Shown: in pieces, positions 36,897-48,823 of the stretch
Layout: each line of letters opens with the position of its first letter
How positions within the stretch are numbered: the first letter of the stretch is position 1
DNA from: Casuarina equisetifolia
Taxonomy: Eukaryota > Streptophyta > Magnoliopsida > Fagales > Casuarinaceae
Direction: 5' to 3'
NCBI GenBank assembly: GCA_028551475.1
Contig: CM052358.1
Coordinates: 16,103,938 to 16,167,937, forward strand
DNA length: 64,000 bases
Translations under genes and position numbers: made by a program
The notes under the pieces: model-generated
Database searches by the model: none
What the model was told of the DNA's origin: nothing
Seen by the model: the letters and a program-made list of their open reading frames with translations, nothing else

Positions 36897-36983
36897 GCAT
36901 CTGATGTAGTTGTGGGAGCAGGATTATCCGGGCTTTTAGCTCCACAAAAGCTGGGTGAATATTAGTAGTTTCTAATATTATGA
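36897..36983 (+). pseudogene. Polyamine-oxidase-like exon fragment (FAD-binding N-terminus)
   Basis: Right after the Copia target duplication one frame reads ASDVVVGAGLSGLLAPQKLG, then EY, two stops and FLIL. This resembles the Rossmann GxGxxG start of plant flavin amine/polyamine oxidases, including the FLIL strand that follows. Stops and the short length make it a pseudogene scrap. No further oxidase sequence was recognised nearby. Similarity rests on about 25 residues. Confidence 0.6.
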
Positions 36984-37867
36984 GGCAAAAGTCTTTTATG
37001 CCAATCCTCCAACGATACAAGTGCTGGGGTATTTATTAGTATTTATCTAAAAAAACTCAAATAACTTTCAGTAGTATCCAATATGGAGGACCCACAAAGC
37101 TATTTGTATTTGATTGTTTCCTTGACCACGGGAGCTTGGAGAAGACTAAAGGTTAGGTAAAATTCTGCCCTAAATTTTAGGTGCATATCAGGCTAGTCGC
37201 GAATGATTTTTTTCATGTCCAAATTTTAACTAATTAGGAAAATATATGCCAGCATGATGTAAGCGCTTGTTTGTTATTTAATATTTTGTGTAACCATGTG
37301 AGATCGGCATTGAATGGAGAATGATCTTGTTTGGCAACTTAGATAACCATTAGATACTTTTTTCCTTTCCTTTTACTCTTCTCATACAATCGTTTGGTTT
37401 CTTAAGGTTTATGCATCCCACTGATCCAAAGACAAGTTCATTCTATCCAAACACGGCCTACAACGGCCAATATCTCCCCACCGTAGTGGAAGTGTCCGTT
37501 GTTCCGTACTAGTTATTTTATTCATACACTGCCTACCATGGTCAGGAACAACTCACTGTGTTGCCAGCATCAGTTACCCCGTATAGGACGGTAACATATT
37601 TTGATTAGGTGTCTTATTAATTTGCAGACTAGTGTGCTTGATTGTTACAATGTTGGGTCTCCGTTCATATAATGGACAAATTTTTTTGTCTGAAAACATG
37701 AGACTAATCGAGGATAAATTATTGGATGGAGGAGGGCTCCTCTCTCCTACTTTTCAAATGAATGATTGCGAATTGCTAAGTAGCATGAAAGAAAGGAGGG
37801 GGAGTTTCGTCTCGAACTCCAGACAGTTTTGGAGTTCCCCATCACTCAAACTAAGTTTCGGGGCTGG
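36984..37867. other. No gene recognised; short imperfect duplication of a coding-like unit
   Basis: Around 37410-37590 two imperfect units, CCTACAACGGCCAAT...CCGTAC and CCTACCATGGTCAGG...CCGTAT, give similar peptides (YPNTAYNGQYLPTV, then YTAYHGQEQLTVL). This may be a relic of a repetitive-protein exon. Nothing else was recognised. Confidence 0.35.
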
Positions 37868-39408
37868 TGTTACGGGTTTGGGCTTATGGGTCTAGCCCAC
37901 AAATAGTTAAGTCAGTTTGATCTAGGAGTTTTTAGGATAAGTTGAATTAGTTTAGGATTTTCTTAGATAAAATAAGATTTGCTTAAATAAGTTAAGTTAG
38001 TCTGAGATTTTATATCTCCTCCTTATAAAAAGACATGATCTCTATAAAAAGAGGAAGTCTAATTATTGGTTTGATTATTTATTTTATTTTTATCATTTAG
38101 TTTATTTTATCCTTCTTGATGGTTTGGGTTCTCATTTGAACCCCAATCTATAGTATGAGGGTTGCCATCTCAATCCCAATTTATCCCTTGAGAGAGAATT
38201 GCCCACCATTTCTCACAAGTAATGATACCGTATGATCCAAAACGGTATCAAGTGGCATCGGAGCCTTCCGATGATACCGTATGATACCGTATGATTCAAA
38301 GAGAGGCGCGACTTACAAAATTGGAATCCAACATGCAATCTCTCACAGAGACTATGGCTACCTTGGCTACTTTGGTTTCCAAGGAGGATACCTTGTCTGC
38401 ATAATTGGCTGCATTCGTGTCTTCCTCTCGTAATGGGAAGGCATCTAACCATGGTGTAGTCATAGGGCAAGGACTACAAGGGGAGTCGACAGATCTACAG
38501 AAACCCAACCTTAACAGTAACGGTATTGCCAATGCAAGCTCTATTTTGGGCTCCGACTCGTTGGTGGAGTCCATTAAGGGAGGTTGCATAAAAAGTAAAG
38601 GAGTCCTTGGCGAGGGGACCATTGGTGGTCCGGTCGGCACAGGTTCCGACATTGGCTCCAGTTAGTTCATCGGAAAAACAGTTCTCATGGGTTCCAACCA
38701 AAGTGTGGGCAGCCATCTAGTAGGTTTCGGCCAGGAAAACATTACAGGTCCAGAAGTGCATGGAAGTTCTATCATGGGTAGATTCGATCCTTCAGTTAAG
38801 CATAAAGCACATTTGGCTCCGACAGAAGATCAAGTGGTTGGAGAGCAAATTGAAAACCGCGAGCTTGAATCACAAATCGAAAACCAAGCGGTGGGAAAGT
38901 TTAAAAATCAAGCAGTTGGAACAAAAATCAAAGTTCAGGTGGTTAGAGAGAAAAACAGAAATCAATTGGTTGGAGAACAGAAACATGGCACATTAGATTT
39001 CAGCGGCCTCAAGTTCAGATTCAAGTTTGAAACCAAATTCCAGTTCAAGTAAACATTGAAGTTTGAACTCAAATTCAAATTCAAATTCAAATTCAAGTTC
39101 AAGTTCAAGTTCAAGTTCAAGTTCAAATTTAAGATTAAGTTGTTATCTATTGTTATTAGGTTTCTTTTTAAATTTAAAAAGCTTGAGGACAAGCTTTCTT
39201 TAACTTAGCTCCAATACAACTTGATACCGTTTTAGATTGCTCCTTTTACAAAGATTATGTCTTTTTATAAGAAGGAGATATAGAATCTTAGATTAACTCA
39301 ACTTATTCAAGTAAATCTTATCTTATTTAAGAAAATCCTAAACTAATTCAACTTATCCTAAAAAATCCTAAGTCAAACTGACTTAATTATTTGTGGGCTA
39401 GACCCATA
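37868..39408 (+). mobile_element. Truncated LTR element with gag-like frames, bounded by inverted LTR arms
   Basis: An LTR starts TGTTACGGGTTTGGG at 37868 and runs to about 38216. A primer-site-like TGGCATCGGAGCC follows at 38253-38265. Interrupted frames from about 38310 to 39200 include LTETMATLATLVSKEDTLSA, repeats of ENQAVG-like units and a final KLEDKLSL that recalls Gypsy chromodomain tails. Instead of a direct 3' LTR, 39238-39408 is the reverse complement of 37885-38055, and its flank carries an inverted version of the primer-site region. The segment is thus bounded by LTRs in opposite orientation. Confidence 0.65.
39070..39128. repeat. AATTCA/AAGTTC hexanucleotide repeat
   Basis: About ten hexamers: first CAAATT-type, then CAAGTT-type. 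They encode Lys-Phe dipeptides on the plus strand near the end of the gag-like frame. Confidence 0.9.
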
Positions 39409-39710
39409 AATAGATTTCTTTATGTTAAAAATATTCCTAAAAATTTTGAAAGCCTATTTATTTAGAATGCATAAAGGCTTAAGGAGACCATTTTTTGATA
39501 TAATGTAATTGTATATAATGTCTTTCCATAAGAGTATGTCCCTAATCATCTTGTGTTGATGTATTTTATATATAAATTCTTTACTTAGAAAAACAAAAAT
39601 AAGTATTCTAGTTTATGAAAGTTTCATGTGTAGTGAATTAAAGTGCTAGAGCTTAAAATGGAAGTCTCTACATAATCCTTTAAGTGAGGGATATAATTGA
39701 AGGCATTCAC

Positions 39711-40132
39711 CTCCAAGTGTGTAATTTTTGGAGAAAACACCTAGATTTTGGTGATTGCATTAGTGGAAAAATTACCAAAGAATGAATAGGTTGATAGACC
39801 ACGAGGTTATTTCTAACATATGTAGTTAGAATTTGGTCCCCCTAAGTATCCACTACAAAGTCAAAGGAAAACACATGAGGAGCTTTACAAGGATTTTTGA
39901 AGAGCCAATAGGTGTTAAACATGCATAGGGGTGGCCTTGCATTTCTCTTCCATGGCCTAAACATCTCAAGAGGTCTCTCTAAAGTACTTTAAAGGATTGT
40001 GTTTTGTAAATATGAACAAAGTAGCTAAATGAGATAGAGAAACACCAGTTGATTAACTGGTGGTAGCAAATGGTTTGTTGAAAGAGATATGATTGGTTAA
40101 CTTTTGCAATCTTGATGAAGTGTTTTACGGAT
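39711..40132 (-). pseudogene. DUF604 copy B, exon 2 fragment
   Basis: The minus strand reads a DUF604 exon 2 with stops: text near RPLEMFRPWKRNARPPLCMF and GDQILTTYVRN, ending at a GTGAAT donor at 39711. Intron 2 sequence similar to copy A precedes it from about 39609. The exon is cut at 40132, where TGTTAAAGC of a Copia LTR begins, and the rest of exon 2 and exon 1 are not found downstream. Wording is closer to copy C than to copy A. Together with 14813-14899 it represents one broken gene. Confidence 0.85.
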
Positions 40133-42259
40133 TGTTAAAGCACTCACCTTATGCAACCCACATGCCTACCATATGTGATCACATGCCCACATTTTTTACC
40201 CAAGCATCAGCCACATGTGTAACTTTTACATCAACTGCCGTGTCATCCACCACATTAAAGCACCCATAGTACCATTCTTGGCGCCTACCTTCTTTGGGAA
40301 ATCTTAGTTAATGGTGATCAATAAAAAATTTATGCATAATTTGCTTTCTTTTCTATACATTTACAAATAGTATGTAATCTATATTTGATTCCATTATAAT
40401 TATTTTGGAGAATTGTGAATACATAAACATATTTTTCTCCTATCATGTTCATTTAAGTTTTTCAGTAAGTTAGGTTATTGTCAATTGCCAACTTATGCCA
40501 CCTATTAATCCCCCTATGGTCACCTTTACTTTCACATCCCCCACCACCACTCATGTTGTCCCACCTTTTCTCACCCTAACCATGAACATAACTAATATAC
40601 TATCTCCAATCACCTTTAAAAGATTTTACGGCAACAATTTCATTGTTTTATAAACCTATCTACTTCCCTTCCTCATTTCCAACCAATTGTTAAATATTGT
40701 CAAAGGCATAAAGCCTACCCCTTTGAAGATAGTTTCTATCATTGATTCCACCCTAAATCCACCATATATTTCCTAGCTCATCTATGACCAAGCAATGGTA
40801 GAATGGATTTTGGCCACCTTGACCAGCTTTGTTGTCACCTAGTTGATGGATTTCCACTCCATTACCAATACATGGGCTTATCTCTTTTCTTCCTATGCAG
40901 CCAAATCCAATGGTCATGTTGCCTTCTTTTGAATGTAGCTCCAAAGCCTAACCAAGGGTAGTTGCTTAGAGATAACTTTTTTGAAGGATGCTAGGACTAT
41001 CGTTGACCAATTTGTAGCCATTATAGAGAAAATCTCTAATAGTGAGTGCACACTTAACTATTTTGAGGCCTTGGCAATAGGTTTTTTAATTTGGCCACAT
41101 CCATTTTAGTCTAGACATATAGTTAGGTTCTTTAACCCATGAAGCGTTCCATGCTTTCTTACTTTACCATGAGGAACAAGTGAACTTATGTAACCTTGTG
41201 TTATCTTTAATAGCCTTTGTTACATATTCTAATGCCTTTGCCACTACCAATGCATTGCCTCCACTTTTTGCAATTCTAGTGCTAATTTAGTACTCATACT
41301 TGGGTTAGCTCACTTCTACCAACCTCTTATTGACACCTTAATAGTAGATGCAATTCTTCAATAATAACAATCACTTCGATGGACATGGCCAGCATTAAGG
41401 CCCCTTTTGCTAGTTTTGCTACCAATCTAACCACATTGTCATAGCTTATTAAGAGTGATTCAACCATTCCTTCAACAACCTAACACCTAACTTAACCTCC
41501 ACCAAAACCCATCAAATTATAATATTGCCTTTTTGGCCTAATACAACAAGCTCCTTACCCTCCTCAAGCTTATTACACCACCTTTACCCTTTTTATAGCT
41601 CACTATGCACCCTTTAACCTAGAGCCCAAACCTTCCTTGGATGCTACCTTTTGGCACTTCGACTCTAAGACTTCTCATTACATTATAAACTTTCTTATAG
41701 CTTTGCCTGGGACTACTCTATATATGGGCCCTTAACAACTTATAGTGAGTGATGACATATTTCCTTATCAACCATTAAAGTACTTTTAAGTCCCTATTTT
41801 AGTCATTCCATCAATTACTAAATTTTTTTTGTTTGTCTCTAAGTTTATTACTAATAATAACTATTACTTTATTCTTTGGCTACACATTTTATTACTAATA
41901 ATAACTATTACTTTATTCTTTGGCTACACATTTTCAAACCATATCCATCCATTTAGGTCAGTTTACTCCATGATATACTTAAACAAACTATTCTTTTAGT
42001 CTTGCCACCTAATGTTACTTCCACTCTAGTTGTATTTGTTGATTCATGCATCAAACTCCCTTCTTCTTTGGCATTACTACTTGGGGTCATTCTCATCAAA
42101 TGATTGTGTTTGTCTCTTAAAGTCAACACATATTGGTCTTTTAAATTTATCTCTCCCTCCTCATATTGTGTGTGCTTTTAGTACAAGTTACCGTAATCTT
42201 TATCACTCTTGGGCTTTGATCCTCTCCACCTTTTTCACTTCCATGTATAGGGTCTGTTT
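40133..42259 (+). mobile_element. 5' part of a second Tork/Ale-type Copia element
   Basis: An LTR starts TGTTAAAGCACTCACC at 40133 (end about 40465). Interior sequence then parallels the 31.6-36.9 kb element through gag and into the integrase core, where similarity stops at about 42259. Shared landmarks include the TTGCTTAGAGATAAC gag block and the CACTTCCATGTATAGG integrase block. No RT, RNase H or 3' LTR was recognised, so the copy is truncated on the right. It interrupts exon 2 of DUF604 copy B. Confidence 0.75.
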
Positions 42260-44339
42260 AGTGAAATTCTACATGCAAGTATACATGTTGAACAAGTAAT
42301 ATAATGATAAGTTTGAGTATCATCCCATAGAGACTGATGATTACTAAACTAACTAATTACTAATGGTAAATAACTTCCATAATGTATCTAGCAAATTGAA
42401 AGGATAAAACATAGATTAAACAACTAAATTTGATCTTAACTTAATAACTAAAACATGCTATAGTATTCGATTTCACTTAATTACTAGATACAAATGTAGA
42501 TCATTCATGCTTGTAAGATTGATTCACTAATGTGAGATGAAATTTTCTAATTTATTCATTATCCTATGTCTAGGTATAGCAAACTTACTTAGCTTATTAA
42601 CTCACTATAGTTCTACATATGAATTGAAATAAATTAAGTGCATTAAGATTTGTGAACATTTGAGTTTACAACTAAAGTCACATAAACCACATCATATATG
42701 TCTATTCATATTAATCTATAGTTGCATATTACAAGAAATAACTACATGTTATTTCCTATCAATCTCTAACATGCAAATTAGCTCATCTAAGTGGTAGTTA
42801 ATCACTCAAATGCATTAAGCTCAGTAACATGCAACTTCACATTTATAAAATGTCTCACAAAACATAGAATAATCATACCATTGATACATTATAATCAAGT
42901 TATATCATAGCTTTAACACAACAAACTAAAACATAATATTTATACAAACAAAAACAATGCAAAAATTACATAAAACATCTGAAATTGAAAAAAAAAACTA
43001 AGTTGTTACCAAATTGTCTTCCCTTTTCAAGCTAGATTTGCATAATTTCTACACATCAAAGGGGGGAAAGGAGCTGGCTGAAAAGAGGTGGTGTACTAAG
43101 CAAGGTAATTGTTGTAAGAGATCTCCCTTGGTTTTGTGCCACTTCCCAATTTTTTGGAGTTTTTTAATAGTTGCATTTGGGTATTTCATGATGCCAACTT
43201 CTCCCTTCTCAATACTATGAAATTACAGTACCTAGTCTTATTCAAATCAGGCTAAAAGGCAAAGGGTTTCAAATGGAAATCGCAAGGCCTTGATGCATAA
43301 CGGTAAAATTTATGTTGCCCAAATTTACATGACATATTGTTCTACATAGATATATTATCTTCTTGAACATTTTGTAAAATAGCTCTCATTGCCACCTTAT
43401 GACATTCTAAGCAACAACTATTTGGTTTGAATTTTCTTATCATCTTGAGAGCATTGCTTGTTGCAAAAAATAATCTCAAGTGTTGTTGTTTTGTGTGACT
43501 AAAATCTATGTGATTTCTAATTGGTTTCCTTTTATGATTGAACTATTGTTAGAAATTTGATAATTTGTTGATATTCTAATAGTCATGTGCAGGATATCAA
43601 AATACTTTGCAATTGATATCTAAATTGACTATTTCATAAAGCAATCATTTGTACAACTAAAATTCTGATCTTGTTAAAACCACATTTGAAGCTTTCAATT
43701 TGAAATTAAGTGCTTAATTGAGAAAAGCTTATTGTTATTTTTTTTTAATTCAATTTGTTGCGCAGAGTTGTCAAAGATTGATGAGACAATATCGATTGTG
43801 CACAGCCGTGGTCTTGTTTAGTGTTTTATGAATTGAATCAATTCTTTTGGATCATTGGTATTTATAAGGCCGTATATGGCCTAGTGTAATGGGCCTACTA
43901 AGGTTGCGTGCAAATTGTAAGGTGTTGTGTAGGCTTAATGGTTGTTGTATCGTTATGTGACTTCTTGTGGGTTGTGCATGGCTTATGGGCTGAAGTGTTT
44001 TGTAATTCATTTTTATTCTGCAAAAACAGATCAAGTTATACTAAATCTTTAAGTGTGACTATCATATTTGACTAATAGGTCTATCTAACTATTGGTTAAA
44101 GGGGTTGGACATAGGTCCAAGAGCATTGAGATTAACCACCTAAACAATTTGTAGGTGTTTTTTAAATTCTATTTATTTCCTTAACACTCACGAAATAACA
44201 ACAAAAAGTATAAAATAAAATAAAATAAAATAAAATAAAATAAAACACAAGACAACCACCTTTTATTAGGTTAATTATATTCAACATTTTATTCTATAAA
44301 AACAGAATTTACTTGAACAATGATTTTGCTTTAAGAGTA
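42260..44339. other. Unidentified repeat-like sequence; no gene recognised
   Basis: Starts abruptly after the truncated Copia with ACATGCAAGTATACATG and GTTTGAGTATCATCCC, text that looks like the edge of an uncharacterised LTR-type repeat. A TAAAA microsatellite lies at 44211-44245. Long AT-rich stretches with only short frames fill the rest. Confidence 0.35.
44211..44245. repeat. (TAAAA)n microsatellite
   Basis: Seven consecutive TAAAA units. Confidence 0.95.
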
Positions 44340-44827
44340 GAAATCCTCCAAGTGATACATAGGCAACACATGAAGGGTATCATAAGACCCTCCAAAGGAT
44401 TAAAGCAATATTTTCTTGGTCTAAAATGAAGTAGTGATTTCTAGAATTTGTGAGAGAATGTAATGTATGTTAAAAGGTAAAATAGGATAACACCAAGCCA
44501 ATTGGGTTACTTCAACTTTTACCTATATTGAATCAAATTTAAGAGGATGTGCTTATGGATTTTATTGGAAGGCAAGCTAATTTGAAAGGGAAACAAGTTA
44601 TTATGGAAGTGGTTAATAGATTTTCTAAGTTAGTCCATTTTATAGCATCATCTCATCCAAATATGGCTATAGAAGTGGTTCAAGTATATTTTGATCATAT
44701 CTTAAAGCTTTTGTGAGACGCTACAAAGTATTGTTTGTCATTGAAACCTAGTTTTCACGAGCAGCTTTTGGAAGTAGATATTTGAACTTCAAGTGACTAA
44801 ACTTAACTATTCTACTACTTACCATCT

Positions 44828-45588
44828 AATAACTCTATTTTTTATAGGGTTATTTTAATTACTTTAGGCACTATATACTATAGTGTTTGTTAAATTATAT
44901 GTGTATTTTTATGTATTTATGCAAGTTTTGTTGGTTCATACAACAAACTCAAAATAGAAGAAAATAAAGGAAAAGAAGCAACAAATCAGGCATGAGAAAG
45001 AAATAGAGGATAGCTAGTCATGTGGGGCCTACTCACATGAGAAAGTAAAGTGAGAAGGAGAATGTGTGATTGTCCAGCTGGTCATTCAAGCAAGGAAGTG
45101 AAAAACGTGCTATTGTCTTTTGTTTGGGATTATTGGGCAAGAAGTGAAAAACAAAAGAAAGAGGGAGGAAAGAACGAAAAAGACGAGGCGATTGTCGCAC
45201 AGTCGGAAGCAAAGAAAGAGGGAGGAGCGTCCAGCTGGTTCTCCCACACCAAAAAATGAGAGCCTATGCACGACTATACAAGACTATGAGAGCATGCAGT
45301 AGGCGTGCAAAAGCCGATCATCCTCATGCTTTTTTTTCAGCAAAGGAGAACATTGTGTCTTGAGGTGCTTTTGACGATCTAAGCTCACTTACGGCATATA
45401 AGAGTATTTTCGACCGATTTGTGGCAGTAGTCAAGCGGATCTGTGCCCTGCACGTCTATGGCAACCTTTCGACGAAGAAAGACGGTGAACACTGTCTAGA
45501 TATTTTTGGTAGATCTACTCATTTTTGTGACAGATCAATGTAATTTCTTGGCACATTGGCATTCTAGGCTCCTCTCCAGCATTAGCTA
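44828..45588. mobile_element. Unidentified 0.76-kb insertion in the Gypsy integrase
   Basis: Gypsy integrase text breaks between STTYH and the DGQTE-type motif, and rejoins cleanly at 45589. Candidate 5-bp target duplications are ATCTA (44824-44828) and AGCTA (45584-45588), one mismatch. The insert shows no LTR pair, terminal inverted repeats or recognised protein. It includes a GA-rich block at 45000-45200 with a twice-used GTCCAGCTGGT motif. Confidence 0.5.
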
Positions 45589-45840
45589 TAGACAGATGGA
45601 TAGTTTCAAGTAGTAAATAGAACCTTGGAAGTTTATCTAAGTGTTTAACCTTTGATCAACCTAAAGAGTGGGTGAATTGGCTATCATGGGTAGAATTTTG
45701 CTATAACATTAGTTTACATGAAGTTATAAACAAGCCCCCCTCTTATGTTGTTACCTTACTTGCCTAAATCTTCTACCTTAGGTGTAGTTGACAAGGGTTG
45801 GGGATTAGGCGCTCAAGGAACTAAATGAGCATTTACATTC

Positions 45841-48003
45841 TTCTTTTTATGAAAGGTCAAATATAATATATCATCAAAGGAAATATAAAATTGTTAAACT
45901 AAAACATTATCATTTAAGCTTAAAAACTATGTTTGGTAAATTCCAAAGTTTTTATAAAAAATTATTATAATTTATAGACTTTACTCCCTTGATTGATGAA
46001 ATCCTGTTTTTCACATCCTTCTTGATTTTTGCTTTACCATTGAATCTTCTTCTATTCTTTCACTCCAAATGTGATACAATGCAACTTTGGAGATATACTA
46101 AGTAAAGTTACTACAAAACTTTTACATTTAATAACCTTTATCATATAACATACTTTTTCTCTCCATTGTTCAATTCTTTGAAATAATTCATTCATATAAA
46201 GAATAAATGTTTGTGTGATTCTTCTTCTTGTTGGCAAAAGTTTCACTATATGTCCATTAAGTTGTTCCATACAACCATTCTATCTATTATGTTTAGCTTA
46301 TCTTTCAAAATGATCCAAAAAATAAAATTATACTTTGGTACTCTTTCTTTTCAAACTAGTCTTGCCCATTTAATTTCTTTTCTACTCTCTCTTAGCTCTA
46401 TATAGCTTTTGGCAATGTTATACTTTGATCTAATCAACATATATAAGAGTTTACTTCTTACTTGTACAATGCCCTTTTAACTTTAAGTTAGTGATCTTTT
46501 CATCTTTACTTCTAAAATATTTCTTCTCTTACCATTTTTTGAGATTATCCATTTTGGCCATAAGGAGTTTAAGTTATTGTACAAAAGAAACCATAGGAGT
46601 CTGTCAATTACTATCTTATTCAATCAATCCTAATCCTTAAAAAATTTTAGGATAGCATATTTCCTTCCATGCTACATTTGCCACACATAACCCAAGAGAT
46701 TTATCTATCCATAAGAAAGTTTAATTTTTTTTTCAATTTCATATAGTGTTTATTTGGATGGAAATTTTTTTTTTCAATAAATACATTTACAAAAAGAATA
46801 TAAAATTTTTTGCTAGTTGTAATCTCCACCCATAGCTGATATACTTAGATTCCTATCCTTCAATTCTCCTTAGTACGTTATTTGTTAGAATTGCACAATC
46901 CAAATTGGAAACTCTTTTAGAAATTAGTAAAAATCTTAAGTATTTGATACAAAGTTTGTCTTCTTGGATAGGAACATAATCAAGTATAGGTGCATATTCA
47001 ATCCCATGATTTTCACAAATTCCTACATCTCATTTTGGTAAACACAATATAGACTCAATATCTCTATAAGCTAACAAGAAAAGGCCATTAACAAAGCATA
47101 GATGAGTAATATTCTCTTTAGAGCATTTCTAATGATATTTGAATTTTCCAAATGATACTTTTTTATGTAGATTTTGTTAAGGATCTCTATCACAATGACA
47201 AAAAGAAAATGTTTAAGAGGGTCACCTTGTCTAGGACTCTTAGCCACTTTAAAAACTATGTGAAAGTCATTTACGTTTACTTAGTATCCCACAGTAGTAA
47301 TGTAACTTTCAATCCAATATATGAATTTGTCTAAAAACTTCAAACTTTCAATATATTTAAGATTGCATTCTAATCTACCATAACATACACTTTCATAATA
47401 TTAACCTTTTTTGCATGTATATTATTGTGGTAATTGTGCATTAGCCCTTGGCATAATAGAATGTTTCTCTAATGTTTTTGCTTAGAACAAAAGCTATTTG
47501 GCAAGGATGTATGAAGTGAGATAAAACTTCGCTTAGTCTTTCTACGATTATCTTAGAGATGATCTTATACAATTCATTGCAATAATAGATAAGTTTAAAA
47601 TCTTTCATGTTGGTAGCATTTGTTTTTTTTTTTTTTTTGGGAGAAGGGAAATTACTAGGGAATATGCTTCGAAGTAGATGTTACTTCTAGAAGAATGCCA
47701 TAACTACTTCCTCTACCCTATTTTCTATTACACTTCAACCTTTCTTGACAAGTAAATGATTCTATCCATCAAGACTTAGAGCTTTGTAATCACCTTCCAT
47801 TTGACCATCTACCATAAGGCTTCTCTTTCCTTTGAAATGTCAATTGGGAGTAGTTCTCTTAATTTCTCTTATGATGGTTGTAATTGATTTGCCTTCCCCA
47901 ACAAGTTTTAAAAGTAGCCTATAATCTTCATTTTGATCTCTTTATAGTCTTCTGTGAATTGGCTATTACCTATTTCTATCCTAACAAAATATGATGCAGA
48001 GGA
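45841..48003 (-). mobile_element. Non-LTR retrotransposon (L1-type LINE) fragment inserted in Gypsy
   Basis: The minus strand shows L1-type RT text: NELYKIISKIIVERL (about 47530-47590) and SPRQGDPLKHFLFVIV (about 47180-47245), with stops. The left end, a CTTCTTTTT stretch, is the 3' tail in minus orientation. Both sides carry GAGCATTT (45827-45834 and 48004-48011), with partly matching bases beyond, as expected for a LINE target duplication, and the Gypsy frame rejoins across it. At 2.2 kb the copy is 5'-truncated and lacks an endonuclease domain. Its 3' end resembles the fragment at 51776-51976. Confidence 0.8.
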
Positions 48004-48465
48004 GAGCATTTGCTTTTGCTCAAAATAGAGCAAAAATTTATATGGTTAGGGCCGATAAGAGGTGAAGCTTTGAGGTGGGAGATTTTTTATATATGAAGTT
48101 GCAGCCATATCGAGGTTCATCCATAGCTGTTCATAAGAACCTAGAGCTGTCCCCTTGATATTATGGACCCTTTAAAATTCTAAAAGGATTGAGGAAATAG
48201 CCTATTGTTTGAAGCACCGAAAGGAGCTCGCTTGCACAATGTGTTCATCCAAGTCTTATTGGATCAGAAAATCCGGAAATGGCGACAAGAGTCCCTCATT
48301 TCTTGGCAAGGTCTGCAAGTGAAGGAGGTTACTGGAGAAGATGCTGAACAGTCTGAAGACCGTTTTCCAGCATTCAACATTGAGGACAAGGTTAATGTTA
48401 AGGAGGGGAGGATGCCTACCAAAGCGGTTGGTCAACCTTTGGAGGCATCAAAGACCAGTAGCTAA

Positions 48466-48823
48466 GAAGAATGAATAAGCGCAGCATCTGTAGGCTAATA
48501 TAAATAGCTGATACGCTGTCGTTTGTTTTTCTTATTTGTTATCATTGTCGTTTGAGTTGTTTCGTGTGGGCGATGGCCCGATTCTAAGCATCAATTGTAG
48601 TGTGGATGAACTGGTCCGCGAGCCATTTAGAAACTTGGGTCCAAACTTCGGTTTCTTAGGAAAGAAACTCACTAGACAACAATAGCGTTGACGAGCCATT
48701 TATAAATACCATCCACGTTATGCATAATGAAGCACCACCACAAAATAAATATGCGTTTGAGGAAGGAGAGAGAATAGAAAAATATTATAATTCTGAATTT
48801 CAAGAAGCCATTTGATGCTACAG
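48466..48823. other. Gypsy 3' flank and DUF604 copy C 3' flank; no gene
   Basis: From about 48600 it resembles the downstream flank of copy A, including TTATGCATAATGAAGCACCA. The 3' boundary of the Gypsy remnant is not resolved. Confidence 0.5.

Larger units (their letters stand above)
44340..48465 (+). mobile_element. Ty3/Gypsy (chromovirus-type) integrase remnant, split twice
   Basis: Three pieces in order form one integrase C-terminal half. At 44340-44827: HKTLQRIKAIFSW, EDVLMDFIGRQANLKGK, then STTYH. At 45589-45840: a QTDGQTE-like start, VNRTLEVYLSV, KEWVNWLSWVEF-like text. At 48004-48465: RAFAFAQNRAK, FEVGDFLYMKLQPYRGSSIA, KGARLHNVFIQVLL, SLISWQGLQ, FPAFNIEDKV. The last piece resembles a chromodomain tail. 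Stops and frameshifts abound. The first gap is an unidentified insertion, the second an L1-type LINE. No LTRs were identified. Confidence 0.8.

Noticed and set aside
39070..39128. Tandem hexamers considered as a CRISPR or satellite array
   Set aside because: There are no spacers and the unit is six bases; it is a simple microsatellite.
38213..39192. Minus-strand frames across the gag-like segment
   Set aside because: They mirror the plus-strand gag-like frames; the Asn-Leu repeats come from the hexamer tract.
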